DNA of 41,251 bases from Planctomycetota bacterium (GCA_024278955.1 JAJRSE010000117.1:1-41251), one strand, 5' to 3'. Counted from the first letter of the stretch, positions 27,800-35,920 are shown. Numbers and translations: made by a program. Notes: generated from the sequence alone by a model not told the origin.

Positions 27800-28005
27800 T
27801 GCTGCCAAGATGGTGCTGAATTTGGAAGAGCGAACCCGCTTTGAATGCGCAACAAGACGTCTTCCCGCGCAGCAAAGATATGACAATAGGATCGGCAGTT
27901 CCGATTGGGGGACTTGAGAAGAGTTTGACGGCTACGCCAAACGAGGGGCCCAAAAACATTATTGATAGCAACGATAGCTAACACAGGAGAGACTTTAGAC
28001 CGTCC

Positions 28006-28482
28006 TCAAACGCTAGCGGCTGCCTGGATCGACTCAAGACCGACTTCCAGACGGAGAGGTCCAAAGTCGGTTTCAAAGGCAACTCCAATTGCCTTCGCGT
28101 TGGAAGGAAAGCGAACCTCATGCCCTTGGCCGGTAACGACGCTCGGCAAGCTAAGGCTTAGTTCGTACTCCTCCAGCTCGGCTTTGGCAGCACCGGCTAT
28201 CATATTGGCAATCTCGCCAATGGCATCGATCACGTCATCGTCGATTTCAGTCAATTCCGTCATCAACATGACCGATGCGGCCTTGACCGCGACTTCTTCA
28301 GATAAGTTGATGACCACGGTACCGACGGCCTTGCCGGAGAGTCCAATCACGCCACTAATCGGAAAGAGCTTCGCCCCGGTTTTGACGAGGAACATTTCTC
28401 CCTTGCGCGTCTCACAATTCAGCATCGTGGAAAACGTGTTCGAGACAGCGTTGAGAAATGGATTGATGTGTTCAGCCAGCAT
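28006..28482 (-). CDS. cheX: CheX-type chemotaxis phosphatase
   Basis: 158 residues of the CheC/CheX family. The active-site helix is DAIGEIANMIAGAAKAEL, matching the E-x-x-N pattern that dephosphorylates CheY-P. The single such helix and the length of ~155 fit CheX better than CheC, which usually has two. It lies 206 bases upstream of fliG on the same strand, so the two may be transcribed together, consistent with a motor-control role. No CheY or CheA is in the window. Confidence 0.8.
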   Translation of the reverse strand: MLAEHINPFLNAVSNTFSTMLNCETRKGEMFLVKTGAKLFPISGVIGLSGKAVGTVVINLSEEVAVKAASVMLMTELTEIDDDVIDAIGEIANMIAGAAKAELEEYELSLSLPSVVTGQGHEVRFPSNAKAIGVAFETDFGPLRLEVGLESIQAAASV

Positions 28483-28631
28483 GAGTTCTATCTCTGCCCA
28501 GGAGTCGCTTTGAGTTCAATACCTAAAAATTTAGGTCATGAAACTCCTGGGTCAAATCCATGGTTCGCAAGGAAAGCTACCAGGCCGCATCGCGTAACGG
28601 TTACAACGATTCTAAGGACAACCTTCGAGGT

Positions 28632-29129
28632 CTACTCGTCTTGCAGTTGGCAAACCCCCCATTGGCCATCGCATTCGTCGACCTCAATACGAACCCAAGT
28701 CGGACGCTCGCCGGTGCGATTTTCTAAAGCGTCTAAGAGCCGGCAACCAATATAACGAGCTAATAGCTCGGCAGTCGTATTGGCTAGGGGCATGAGCACA
28801 CAATCTTCTCTCGGAAAAACCCAGCGGCGTTTGCCGTGGGTAACCGTCACCTCTTTCTCTTGCTCTTGCTCTTCGACGAGAATGGTTGGATGTGCGGTCG
28901 GCAAAATCATGCGATGATCGAGTTCGTCGACGATCACCTGCAAAGCGTCGCGGATCGCGATGAAGTCGACCACATAGTGGTTCTCTTCGAGCGGCCCTCG
29001 GACCTCTGCCGCGACATGGTAGTTGTGGCCGTGGAGCGGCTCGCAAATATCGCGATCGTAAGTAATGAAGTGCGCCGAGCTAAAGACTAAACGCTCTTTC
29101 TCGATGCGGACGTGGTATTGCTCGCTCAT
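28632..29129 (-). CDS. 6-pyruvoyl-tetrahydropterin synthase / QueD family protein
   Basis: 165 residues. The zinc ligands of the family are visible: His in FSSAHF (~residue 20) and HGHNYH (~34-39), with a Cys four residues before HGH. Asp and His near DELDHRMIL and Glu in VRIEVDE complete the expected set. The protein is longer than QueD (~120) because of a charged insertion around residues 85-108. It could make a pterin precursor for H4MPT or act in queuosine synthesis. Its position 12 bases after the CitG-like gene, itself linked to H4MPT genes in other planctomycetes, favours the pterin role. GGAGAG precedes the ATG. Confidence 0.82.
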   Translation of the reverse strand: MSEQYHVRIEKERLVFSSAHFITYDRDICEPLHGHNYHVAAEVRGPLEENHYVVDFIAIRDALQVIVDELDHRMILPTAHPTILVEEQEQEKEVTVTHGKRRWVFPREDCVLMPLANTTAELLARYIGCRLLDALENRTGERPTWVRIEVDECDGQWGVCQLQDE

Positions 29130-29141
29130 GGGGGGGCTCTC

Positions 29142-30065
29142 CTAAACAAAGTCGGATTCGAGTTGTTGTCGCCCATAAAAGTCGCTTGGCCAATCGAAAC
29201 GTTGATCTCGCAAAAGCACAAATAGTCCAGCGGCTATGAAATCGGCAGTTGTGCCTGGATTTCGGCGGTGGCCTTCGGCGCGAAGCCAGAAGTCGAATTC
29301 TTGGCAAGCAGTACGATAGGCGGTATCGTCTGGGGCGCCGGAAGCCAGCACGACTGCTGCGCGAGCAGAAACCTCCCGAGAAAAATCGCTCCCACATTTG
29401 CGAGCAATCAGGCTGTCGGGGAATTCGCCGAGCACTTGGAGAAATGTGCGCACAATTGCGCCATCAAGTGCCTGGCCTTGTTTGAGTTGTTGCTCGATCT
29501 GATCGGCGACCCAAAAGACTTGTTGAAAGTTGTTCGTGAATTGGCGAGCAACTTGATCGCGGTCAGCAGCCAACTGCATCGCTTCGACGAGCGACACCTC
29601 TGGGGGCGACGAGCTTTGGACGTCGGCTTTTGGAGTTTCGCCAAGCCCGCCAGGTTGGGCGACTCGAATCGCTTCGTAAACTGCCTGCGTATCTTCGTCG
29701 GTGAGGGTCTTGAGGACGCCGCAAATCCCCTCGGCAAGAGGCACGTCCCAAGGCACCGCCGCCAGAGGCGTTAGCAGAAGCAACATGCCGAGGTTGGTGT
29801 TGGTTGCGACAGCCGCTCGCGTTGCCTGGACCGCTCGCAGGAGGCTCGCACCAACCCCATGGGCGGCTACGTTGTCGAGAAGAGGGCCTACGACCGCGGC
29901 ACTGGTCAAAAAGTCGGCGTAAGTGACATCGTCGAAGTCTGCGCCTCGATAGACATTGCCAGGCTTTGCGGCGGTAGCCTCCCAGAGACAAGCCAGGGTC
30001 GCACATGTGCCGGGCGTTAGGGGCGGTGCAGGGGCTGCTTTTTGTTTTTTCGCAGAAAGGGTCAC
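29142..30065 (-). CDS. CitG/MdcB-like (triphosphoribosyl-dephospho-CoA synthase family) protein
   Basis: 307 residues from the GTG at 30065. Family motifs are AAKPGNVYRG (~29-38), NTNLGMLLLLTPL (~88-100) and a C-terminal GHRRNPGTTADFIAAGLF. CitG makes the prosthetic-group precursor of citrate lyase. No citrate-lyase gene is here, and homologues of this family accompany H4MPT genes in C1-metabolising bacteria, where their substrate is unsettled. The GTG start overlaps the stop of the oleB-like gene (GTGA) and has AAGGA six bases upstream. The ATG at 30095 would overlap more and lacks such a site, so I prefer GTG. Confidence 0.8.
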   Translation of the reverse strand: MTLSAKKQKAAPAPPLTPGTCATLACLWEATAAKPGNVYRGADFDDVTYADFLTSAAVVGPLLDNVAAHGVGASLLRAVQATRAAVATNTNLGMLLLLTPLAAVPWDVPLAEGICGVLKTLTDEDTQAVYEAIRVAQPGGLGETPKADVQSSSPPEVSLVEAMQLAADRDQVARQFTNNFQQVFWVADQIEQQLKQGQALDGAIVRTFLQVLGEFPDSLIARKCGSDFSREVSARAAVVLASGAPDDTAYRTACQEFDFWLRAEGHRRNPGTTADFIAAGLFVLLRDQRFDWPSDFYGRQQLESDFV

Positions 30066-31003
30066 TTGATTTCCTTCTCGGTTCGCTGAAGCCAATCGAG
30101 GAGTAAAGACTCCGACTCTTCCGGAGCGTCTTCAACAATCCAGTGTCCCACGTCGGGTAACTGGTGGACTTCTGCCTGGGGCCAATGCTGGCTGAACCGC
30201 TCCAGACATTCTGGAGTGAAACACCAATCTTGCATTCCCCAGATGAGCTGGATTGGCAAATGCGAGAGGCCAGCAAGCCCCAACTCAATTTTTTCAAGCG
30301 TATGCCAAGTCGGATGCTTGGAAGAGAGCGGAATATCGCGAACAAATTGGTAGACAGCCGCCCGATTCTTCCAATCGAAGTAGGGGGCCAAGTAGGCCTG
30401 AGCCACACGAGCGTCAAGGCCTTGGCTGCGGGTTAAGGTCATCTGCAAAGCAGCTCGCGAGAAAGCGTTGGCTCCTTGTAGAGCAATCTTTCCGACCAGC
30501 GGCCAGCGGCAAACTCGAATTCGCCAGGGGATAAACCAAGGCGGGAATGCGCCCGTGTTGAATAGGGCTACCCGATCAAAGCGGTCGGTTGCCCGTTGCA
30601 GACATCCCAGTCCAATGGCCCCACCCCAATCTTGAGCCACCAGGGTTACGTGGCGCAAGTCGAGTTTCTCGACCAACGAGACAAGATTGTCGATATGGTT
30701 TGCCAGTGTCATCGGGCGGGGTTGCAGGTCGCTCATCCCGCAGCCCAGGTGATCGGGAGCGATACAGCGGTACTTGTCTCGACAGGCGAGAATTAGTCGT
30801 CGCCAGTGAAACGACCAGGTCGGGTTGCCATGGACAAACAGCAGGGTGGGCGTCTCGCTAGTTGGCTGGCTGACGGATGGCTCGTCGAGATAGTGGTAGC
30901 GGAGGCCGGCCAGACCTTGGCCTTGCAAATCATGGAAATGGGAGTCGAAAGGGTAAAGCTTGCCCCAGGAGTCCTGATTTGGCAGGTTGGTTCGATCTGA
31001 CAT
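30062..31003 (-). CDS. oleB: OleB-type alpha/beta hydrolase (haloalkane-dehalogenase fold)
   Basis: 313 residues. The oxyanion region HGNPTWSFHWRRLI, the nucleophile Asp in VAQDWGGAIG and the catalytic His in DVGHWIVED are in the expected places. Segments such as LFNTGAF, GANAFSRAA, AYLAPYFDWKNRAAV and FVRDIPL are those of OleB, the enzyme that decarboxylates beta-lactones to olefins, rather than classical dehalogenases. The start at 31003 is preferred over an upstream ATG at 31036 that adds a non-conserved tail. It is coupled to the CitG-like gene and lies over 10 kb from oleC-oleD, on the other strand. Confidence 0.78.
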   Translation of the reverse strand: MSDRTNLPNQDSWGKLYPFDSHFHDLQGQGLAGLRYHYLDEPSVSQPTSETPTLLFVHGNPTWSFHWRRLILACRDKYRCIAPDHLGCGMSDLQPRPMTLANHIDNLVSLVEKLDLRHVTLVAQDWGGAIGLGCLQRATDRFDRVALFNTGAFPPWFIPWRIRVCRWPLVGKIALQGANAFSRAALQMTLTRSQGLDARVAQAYLAPYFDWKNRAAVYQFVRDIPLSSKHPTWHTLEKIELGLAGLSHLPIQLIWGMQDWCFTPECLERFSQHWPQAEVHQLPDVGHWIVEDAPEESESLLLDWLQRTEKEIK

Positions 31004-31223
31004 CGGTACAGTTGCTGTTTGAGGGGAGGAAAACAATCGAGTCTACCAAACTGCCTGCAAGTCGGCATCTGGGCGGGGGAGTCTTGCTTAGGCGGTCCTG
31101 TGTCAACTTCCGAAAAATCGGCAAAAAACTCCGGCCAATCGCCGAACTTTGTCGCCGCAGCCTTTGACGATTCGTCCCCCGCCGCGTACAAAGGGGGGGA
31201 GCTAATAATGGCGAAAACGTGTC

Positions 31224-31333
31224 GATCGCCGACGAGAGGTCTCTGCAATGGGGGCTTTGCGAACCTGGTCAGGGTGGAAACACCGCAGCCATAAGCCTAC
31301 GCTTCTTTGTGTGGGGGCCTCTCGTCGGCGGTC
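31224..31333 (+). ncRNA. ffs: Signal recognition particle RNA (4.5S-like)
   Basis: The ends gatcgccgacgagagg (31224-31239) and cctctcgtcggcggtc (31318-31333) pair over 16 positions with one G-U. At the apex the conserved SRP domain IV core is plain: ggtcagggtggaaacaccgc (31268-31287) followed by agcc, with a GGAA tetraloop. The length of ~110 bases fits the small bacterial type. It lies 118 bases before dnaX, the usual ffs-dnaX-ybaB neighbourhood. The exact ends are estimated from the pairing. Confidence 0.9.
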
Positions 31334-31451
31334 GGCGCAACTTTGCCATTTTGAGCATTTCCTCCTGTATTAGTAATCCACTGCTTGTAAATCTAACGAT
31401 TTTGGCACTCCGAGTTCCCCCTGCTCTTCCAAGTAGGGTCACGGAAGGACG

Positions 31452-33224
31452 ATGACCGACACCCCTTCAGCGACTGACGAACCCCGCCTCGAAGGTACTC
31501 CTCAGCCGGACGGCGACTATGTTGTCGTGGCGAGGCGGTACCGCCCCCAGACCTTCGAGGAGCTGATCGGCCAGCAGCATGTCTCTCAGGCACTCACGCG
31601 GGCGATTGCTAGCGAGCGAGTTGGCCATGCCTATCTGTTTACCGGGGCACGCGGTGTCGGCAAAACCTCGGCTGCGAGGATACTGGCCAAAGCACTTAAC
31701 TGCGACCGTGGGACCTCGCCTACGCCTTGCAACGCCTGTGAAATCTGCGACAGCGTTAGCTCGGGCGACGACGTCGATGTGCTGGAAATCGACGGTGCGA
31801 GCAACCGAGGCATCGACGAAATTCGTCAGCTCCGGCAAAACGTCGCCGTGAGGCCCAGCCGCTCGCGATTCAAGATCTATATTATTGACGAAGTTCATAT
31901 GCTGACCAAGGAGGCCTTCAATGCGTTGCTCAAGACGCTCGAAGAGCCTCCCGAGCATGTGAAGTTTATCTTTGCAACGACCGAGCCAAATAAGATTCCT
32001 GTGACGATTCTTTCGCGTTGCCAGCGATACGACTTCGCAGGAATCGAGGTGGGAGAAATCCAAAATCGCCTGAGCCAAATTGCTACGGCTGAGGGAGTCA
32101 CAATCGAGGACGATGCGCTCCAAATCCTCGCCATGCGAGCCGCCGGCTCGATGCGTGATAGCCAGTCGTTGCTCGAGCAGCTCCTTTCGACAGGTGCCAA
32201 GGCAATCACTTCGGCTGACGTTACGAAGATGCTGGGGATCGCACCAGCCGCTCGCTTGAGCCGCTTGGTTCTGCCCTTGGTTGCTCGCAACACGGCCACG
32301 GTGTTGGCGGAACTTGATGCCACGATTGCCGAAGGGGCCGAGGTGAGCCAGTTGCTCGACCAGCTGCTTGGGTACTTTCGCGACGTGATGACACAAACGG
32401 TCGGCTGCGACGAAACCCAAATGCTGTACGCCTTGCCAGGACAAATGCAAGAAGTACGTGAAGTGGCCGAGCAGCTGGGTGTGCAAACCTTGCTGGCAAT
32501 TGTCCAGATTCTCGACCAAACCGCATCTCGGATGCGGGTGAGCACCCATACGCGTACCTTGACCGAGATGGCGGTCGTACGGATTTGCCATCTCGACGAC
32601 CTCGACAACTTGACATCGCTTATTCGCGAACTGAAGGGCGGCGGGCAAATCGCGGCACCAAGCGGCATGAGCCGGCCCCCAGTAAAAAAAAACGTAACTC
32701 CTCGTAGCCCTCCTAGAGAAATTGAAAGCGTCAGCCCAGCTTCGGTGCCGGCAGTACCTACTGTTGAAGCAACGGCGGCAGCAACCGCAGTGGTGCCGGA
32801 AGCACAAGTCCAAACAACCGCCTTCACGGCTGAAAACGTCGAAGAGATATGGAAGCAGGTATTGGGCGCCATCTCGGGCATGGTGGCGGACCATGCTGCC
32901 GAAGCCAATGAGGTGTCGGTCGACGAACAAGGCCGGCTCGTCGTTGTTTTCTCGGAAAATTTCCATCGAGATATCTGCGAGAAACCGGCGAATCGTTCGC
33001 GGCTACAAACGGCGATAAAAACGGTTTGCGGCCAAGATGTCCCTCTTGTTTTGCGTACCCAAGCCAGGGCGAAATCGGCGAAATCGACCCCGGCACCAAG
33101 GCAGTCGCGTCGCCAGCAGCAAGCAGAGGTTGTCGAACAACCGTTTGTTCGCAAGGCCATGGAGCTATTCGATGGCGATCCTAGCCGGCTAAGATATGTT
33201 CCTCCGGAAGAGCCCAAGTCATAG
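31452..33224 (+). CDS. dnaX: DNA polymerase III subunits tau/gamma
   Basis: 590 residues for the full-length tau form. Walker A is GARGVGKTSA (~55-64), a four-cysteine zinc site lies in NCDRG…PCNACEIC (~77-99), Walker B is IDEVHML and the sensor is LSRCQRYDF. After the AAA+ and clamp-loader collar domains comes a Pro/Ala/Val-rich linker (~400-460) and a C-terminal tau-specific domain. Tau links the clamp loader to the polymerase and helicase. A nine-A run in the linker (32684-32692) probably yields a shorter gamma form; see the separate entry. SRP RNA is upstream and ybaB follows. Confidence 0.96.
   Translation: MTDTPSATDEPRLEGTPQPDGDYVVVARRYRPQTFEELIGQQHVSQALTRAIASERVGHAYLFTGARGVGKTSAARILAKALNCDRGTSPTPCNACEICDSVSSGDDVDVLEIDGASNRGIDEIRQLRQNVAVRPSRSRFKIYIIDEVHMLTKEAFNALLKTLEEPPEHVKFIFATTEPNKIPVTILSRCQRYDFAGIEVGEIQNRLSQIATAEGVTIEDDALQILAMRAAGSMRDSQSLLEQLLSTGAKAITSADVTKMLGIAPAARLSRLVLPLVARNTATVLAELDATIAEGAEVSQLLDQLLGYFRDVMTQTVGCDETQMLYALPGQMQEVREVAEQLGVQTLLAIVQILDQTASRMRVSTHTRTLTEMAVVRICHLDDLDNLTSLIRELKGGGQIAAPSGMSRPPVKKNVTPRSPPREIESVSPASVPAVPTVEATAAATAVVPEAQVQTTAFTAENVEEIWKQVLGAISGMVADHAAEANEVSVDEQGRLVVVFSENFHRDICEKPANRSRLQTAIKTVCGQDVPLVLRTQARAKSAKSTPAPRQSRRQQQAEVVEQPFVRKAMELFDGDPSRLRYVPPEEPKS
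32684..32707 (+). promoter_or_regulatory. Probable slippage/frameshift site of dnaX (A9) with nearby -1 stop
   Basis: In frame the bases read GTA AAA AAA AAC GTA. A shift to -1 on the nine A gives AAA CGT AAC TCC TCG TAG, so translation stops at 32705-32707 with a product of about 418 residues. This ends just after the clamp-loader domains, where gamma ends in other bacteria. A run of nine A is also what allows transcriptional slippage in Thermus dnaX. I see no Shine-Dalgarno-like stimulator just upstream and no obvious hairpin downstream, which favours transcriptional slippage over the E. coli ribosomal mechanism. Confidence 0.7.
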
Positions 33225-33289
33225 ATCGAGCAGGTCATGTTCGAGCAAGTAATTTTCAAGTAATACCCACCAATTAGGGAGTCGTTATT

Positions 33290-33658
33290 GTGTTCAAAGG
33301 TTTGGGAGATTTGGCTGGCCTCGGCAACCTCATGAAGCAAGCTCAAGAGATGGGCGGCAAGATGGAAGAGTTGACAGAGGAACTCAAAGGGAAACGGGTT
33401 GTAGGCAGCGCGGGAGCTGGTCTTGTGGAAGTTGAAGCCAATGGACTCGGCGAAGCGTTGGCTGTGCGTATCGATCCTACGCTTTTCGAGAAGCAAGACC
33501 GCGAGTTGCTGGAAGATTTGCTGCCGGCAGCTTTTAATTTGGCTCAGCAGAAGGCCAAAGAGCTTCACGCCGAGCAGATGCAATCGCTGACTGGCGGGCT
33601 CAATATCCCGGGACTGAGCGACGCTTTGGATGGGCTTGGTATGGGCCCCGCCCAATAG
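33290..33658 (+). CDS. ybaB: YbaB/EbfC-family nucleoid-associated protein
   Basis: 122 residues, slightly longer than usual. It begins with the glycine-rich FKGLGDLAGLGNLMKQAQEM, has the helix EMGGKMEELTEELKGKRV and the strand LVEVEANGLGEALAVRIDP, and ends with a Gly/Leu-rich tail (LTGGLNIPG). These proteins are dimers that bind DNA and are commonly co-encoded with dnaX and recR. The GTG start at 33290 is supported by AGGGAG eight bases upstream. recR does not follow here; instead there is an intergenic gap with a palindromic element. Confidence 0.92.
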   Translation: MFKGLGDLAGLGNLMKQAQEMGGKMEELTEELKGKRVVGSAGAGLVEVEANGLGEALAVRIDPTLFEKQDRELLEDLLPAAFNLAQQKAKELHAEQMQSLTGGLNIPGLSDALDGLGMGPAQ

Positions 33659-33745
33659 TTGCTTTTCCTTTGGCCGCAGCCCCAGCGTGCATGGCCGAGA
33701 TTTGCCTCTCCCTGCGCAGTCCCTGCCGTGCTTAGAGTCTGGACG

Positions 33746-33851
33746 AGTGCTTTGACAACTCTTAGAATTGGGGTGCTGGCTGACAGAAGTTGTTATCCAG
33801 TAGGTTGTTCTGACAGCCAGCACCCCAATTTCCAGCTGAGACAAAGCACTA
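33746..33851. repeat. MITE-like palindromic element, related to the one at 10908-11041
   Basis: The inner arms aattggggtgctggctgaca (33766-33785, continuing with g) and the inverse at 33810-33830 match with one difference. The outer arms are agtgctttg (33746-33754) and caaagcact (33842-33850). Read inward from the right end the text is ctagtgctttgtctcagctg, which shares GCTTTGTCTCA with the ends of the element at 10908. It lies in the 468-base gap between ybaB and rpoN, which holds no gene that I can see. Confidence 0.7.
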
Positions 33852-34040
33852 GGGGAAATCTTCTCTTGAGACAAGCTCATCTGTTTCGAGGGCGAAAAGA
33901 CAAGCGGGAATTCATTGCAATCACAATGCTCTAAATTCGTCAAGCTTTGTGGCCCCTCGAATTCTCGAAAAAACAAGCCCCCGACCGGCGCCAGCAACCG
34001 CAATGCGATGGTTTGCTCTTCGGCTGCCTGGGTGCTTATG

Positions 34041-34068
34041 TTACAGATTCTTCCTGACGTGGTAGAAT
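34041..34068 (+). promoter_or_regulatory. Possible sigma-70-type promoter for rpoN
   Basis: TTACAG at 34041-34046 and TAGAAT at 34063-34068 are separated by 16 bases, and lie about 60 bases before the rpoN start. The match to the consensus is moderate and was found by eye only. Confidence 0.3.
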
Positions 34069-34126
34069 GCAGGTAGCGTTCTGCAAACTTCCATTCACTC
34101 ACGACGTAAAGCAACGGCAAATCAAA

Positions 34127-35644
34127 ATGCGACTTTCCTTTGGTCAGCAAATGCAGATGGCTCAGAAGCAGGTGCTTGCACCGCGGATGATCCAGTCGAT
34201 GGAAATTCTGCAATTGCCGATCCTTGCTTTGCAAGAACGTCTCGAACAAGAGATGGAAGACAACCCTGTGCTCGACCAGGTCGAGCCGGCCGAAGACACA
34301 AGCTCTAGCCCAGACGAAAAAGTCAATCCCGATGCGCCGACCGAGTCGGAACGCGAGCTTGTGGTCGACGACAACACGAACAACGAGGACGATTTCGAAC
34401 GCCTTGTGAACATGGTGGAAAGTCTTCCGGACGACTACGAAGAGCGTAGCCGCCCTTCTCGTGGTCAGATCGAAGCCGAGGGAGATCGGCGTCACGATGC
34501 GATGGCCAACATGATTTCCCGCCCCGAGTCGTTGCTCGACTATTTGCAACATCAGCTTAGTTGGTACAGCCTGAGCGACGAGCTGCGCCGGATGTGTGAG
34601 CGAGTGATCTACAACCTCGATAGCAATGGCTATCTCAAGACACCGCTCGAAGACATTCTGACGGCGCCTCCTGCCGAGGTAAACGGTGGTGCCGACCAGT
34701 GGAAGGCCGAACAACTCAAGTTGGCCGAAGAAGCGCTCGAGATTATCCAACGTCTGGATCCGCCTGGTGTTGGGGCTCGCAGCCTCAAAGAATGCCTGCT
34801 GCTTCAGCTCACGCCGGGCTTGCTGTTTTACGAAGAGCTCTTGGTGCTTATCGAAAACCACCTGGAAGACCTGGAAAACAACCGTCTGCCGCTGATCGAG
34901 AAAAAAACCGGATTCTCGATCGAGACGATCCAGGAATCTTGGAATGATTTGCGTACGCTCAAGCCCAAACCGGGATCGGAGTTCAACGACAATTTTGCTC
35001 CGTCGGTGACTCCCGATGTTTTTATCGATCGCATCTCCTCGGGCGGATACGAAGTTCGGCTGGAAGAAGGTCACTTGCCTTCGCTTTTCATCAGCCCGAC
35101 CTATCGGAAGCTGTTGCAGGATCCTGACACCAATGCCGAGACGCGCGAATATATCAAGCGCAAGGTGAACTCGGCCCAGTGGATTATTGAAGCGATCGAG
35201 CAACGTCGAAGCACGCTGACGCGTGTATCGCAAGCGATTGTCGATCATCAGATCAAATTCCTCGACGAGGGTCCCGAATATATCGAACCGTTGAAGATGC
35301 AACAGATCGCCGACAAGGTTGGTGTGCATGTCACGACCGTCAGCCGAGCGGTGGATGACAAATGGATGCAGACGCCTCGGGGGATTTTCCCACTCAAACG
35401 ATTCTTTGTTGGCGGGACGACCGGAGCCGATGGCACGGAAGTCGCCTGGGATAAAGTACGATTGCAGTTGCAAGAAATTGTCGACGAAGAAGACAAGACC
35501 AAGCCTCTGAGCGACGATTCGTTGGTCGAGCAACTTTTGAAACATGGCATCAAAGTTGCGCGTCGTACGGTGACGAAGTACCGTAAGGCGATGAACATTC
35601 CGAGCAGCCGCCAACGGCGGGATTGGTCGAAGGTCGAAAAATAG
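34127..35644 (+). CDS. rpoN: RNA polymerase sigma-54 factor
   Basis: 505 residues from the ATG at 34127 (MRLSFGQQMQMAQKQVLAPR). The N-terminal region I, rich in Q and L (MIQSMEILQLPILALQERLE), binds activators and core. An acidic region II (~55-110, many E and D) follows, then the core-binding domain. Next come the helix-turn-helix (PLKMQQIADKVGVHVTTVSR) and the C-terminal RpoN box ARRTVTKYRKAMNIPSSRQR, which reads the -24 element. The frame extends 20 codons upstream without homology. The enhancer-dependent activators are elsewhere. Confidence 0.96.
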   Translation: MRLSFGQQMQMAQKQVLAPRMIQSMEILQLPILALQERLEQEMEDNPVLDQVEPAEDTSSSPDEKVNPDAPTESERELVVDDNTNNEDDFERLVNMVESLPDDYEERSRPSRGQIEAEGDRRHDAMANMISRPESLLDYLQHQLSWYSLSDELRRMCERVIYNLDSNGYLKTPLEDILTAPPAEVNGGADQWKAEQLKLAEEALEIIQRLDPPGVGARSLKECLLLQLTPGLLFYEELLVLIENHLEDLENNRLPLIEKKTGFSIETIQESWNDLRTLKPKPGSEFNDNFAPSVTPDVFIDRISSGGYEVRLEEGHLPSLFISPTYRKLLQDPDTNAETREYIKRKVNSAQWIIEAIEQRRSTLTRVSQAIVDHQIKFLDEGPEYIEPLKMQQIADKVGVHVTTVSRAVDDKWMQTPRGIFPLKRFFVGGTTGADGTEVAWDKVRLQLQEIVDEEDKTKPLSDDSLVEQLLKHGIKVARRTVTKYRKAMNIPSSRQRRDWSKVEK

Positions 35645-35718
35645 CGTCGCGGGACGCAAAGTTGTTGGCCATTGGTTTTCTTTCCTTTCGGCTTTCCTCT
35701 CTATCCCCCCGAATGGGG

Positions 35719-35877
35719 TTTTGTCCCATGGGTAGGGGTCCCATGTTTTGGGACAAAATCCGGTATTTTTGTCCCTTGGGATTTTCGATTGATTCGAGAA
35801 TTCCAGGGTTTTCTGCATGTCGACGGGGACAAAATTGGTTGAATTTAGGATTTCTGGTGTTTCTTATTGGGACAATA
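35719..35877. repeat. Cluster of five GGGACAAAA-type sites
   Basis: TTTTGTCCC at 35719-35727, GGGACAAAA at 35750-35758, TTTTGTCCC at 35767-35775, GGGACAAAA at 35826-35834 and a variant GGGACAATA at 35869-35877. The first two face each other and, with the inner catggg/cccatg, could form a hairpin just after rpoN. The rest of the 673-base gap to the TSUP gene (35645-36317) has a second hairpin at 35921-35951 and a motif at 36276-36300, but no gene. Confidence 0.5.
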
Positions 35878-35920
35878 TTATTGGGGAATGCGGATTGCAA
35901 AAATCGGAATGCTGGGATGC

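Noticed and set aside
29142..30065. Assigning a citrate-lyase maturation role (CitG)
   Set aside because: No citrate-lyase or malonate-decarboxylase genes are near, and the neighbours suggest C1 cofactor metabolism.
31467..32966. 499-codon open frame on the minus strand
   Set aside because: Shadow of dnaX; no recognisable domain and no plausible start context.
31895..35818. Very long open frame (1307 codons) on the minus strand
   Set aside because: It lies opposite dnaX, ybaB and rpoN, all certain genes, and its translation is rich in H, R, L and Q without any domain. The codon bias of the real genes leaves this antisense frame open.
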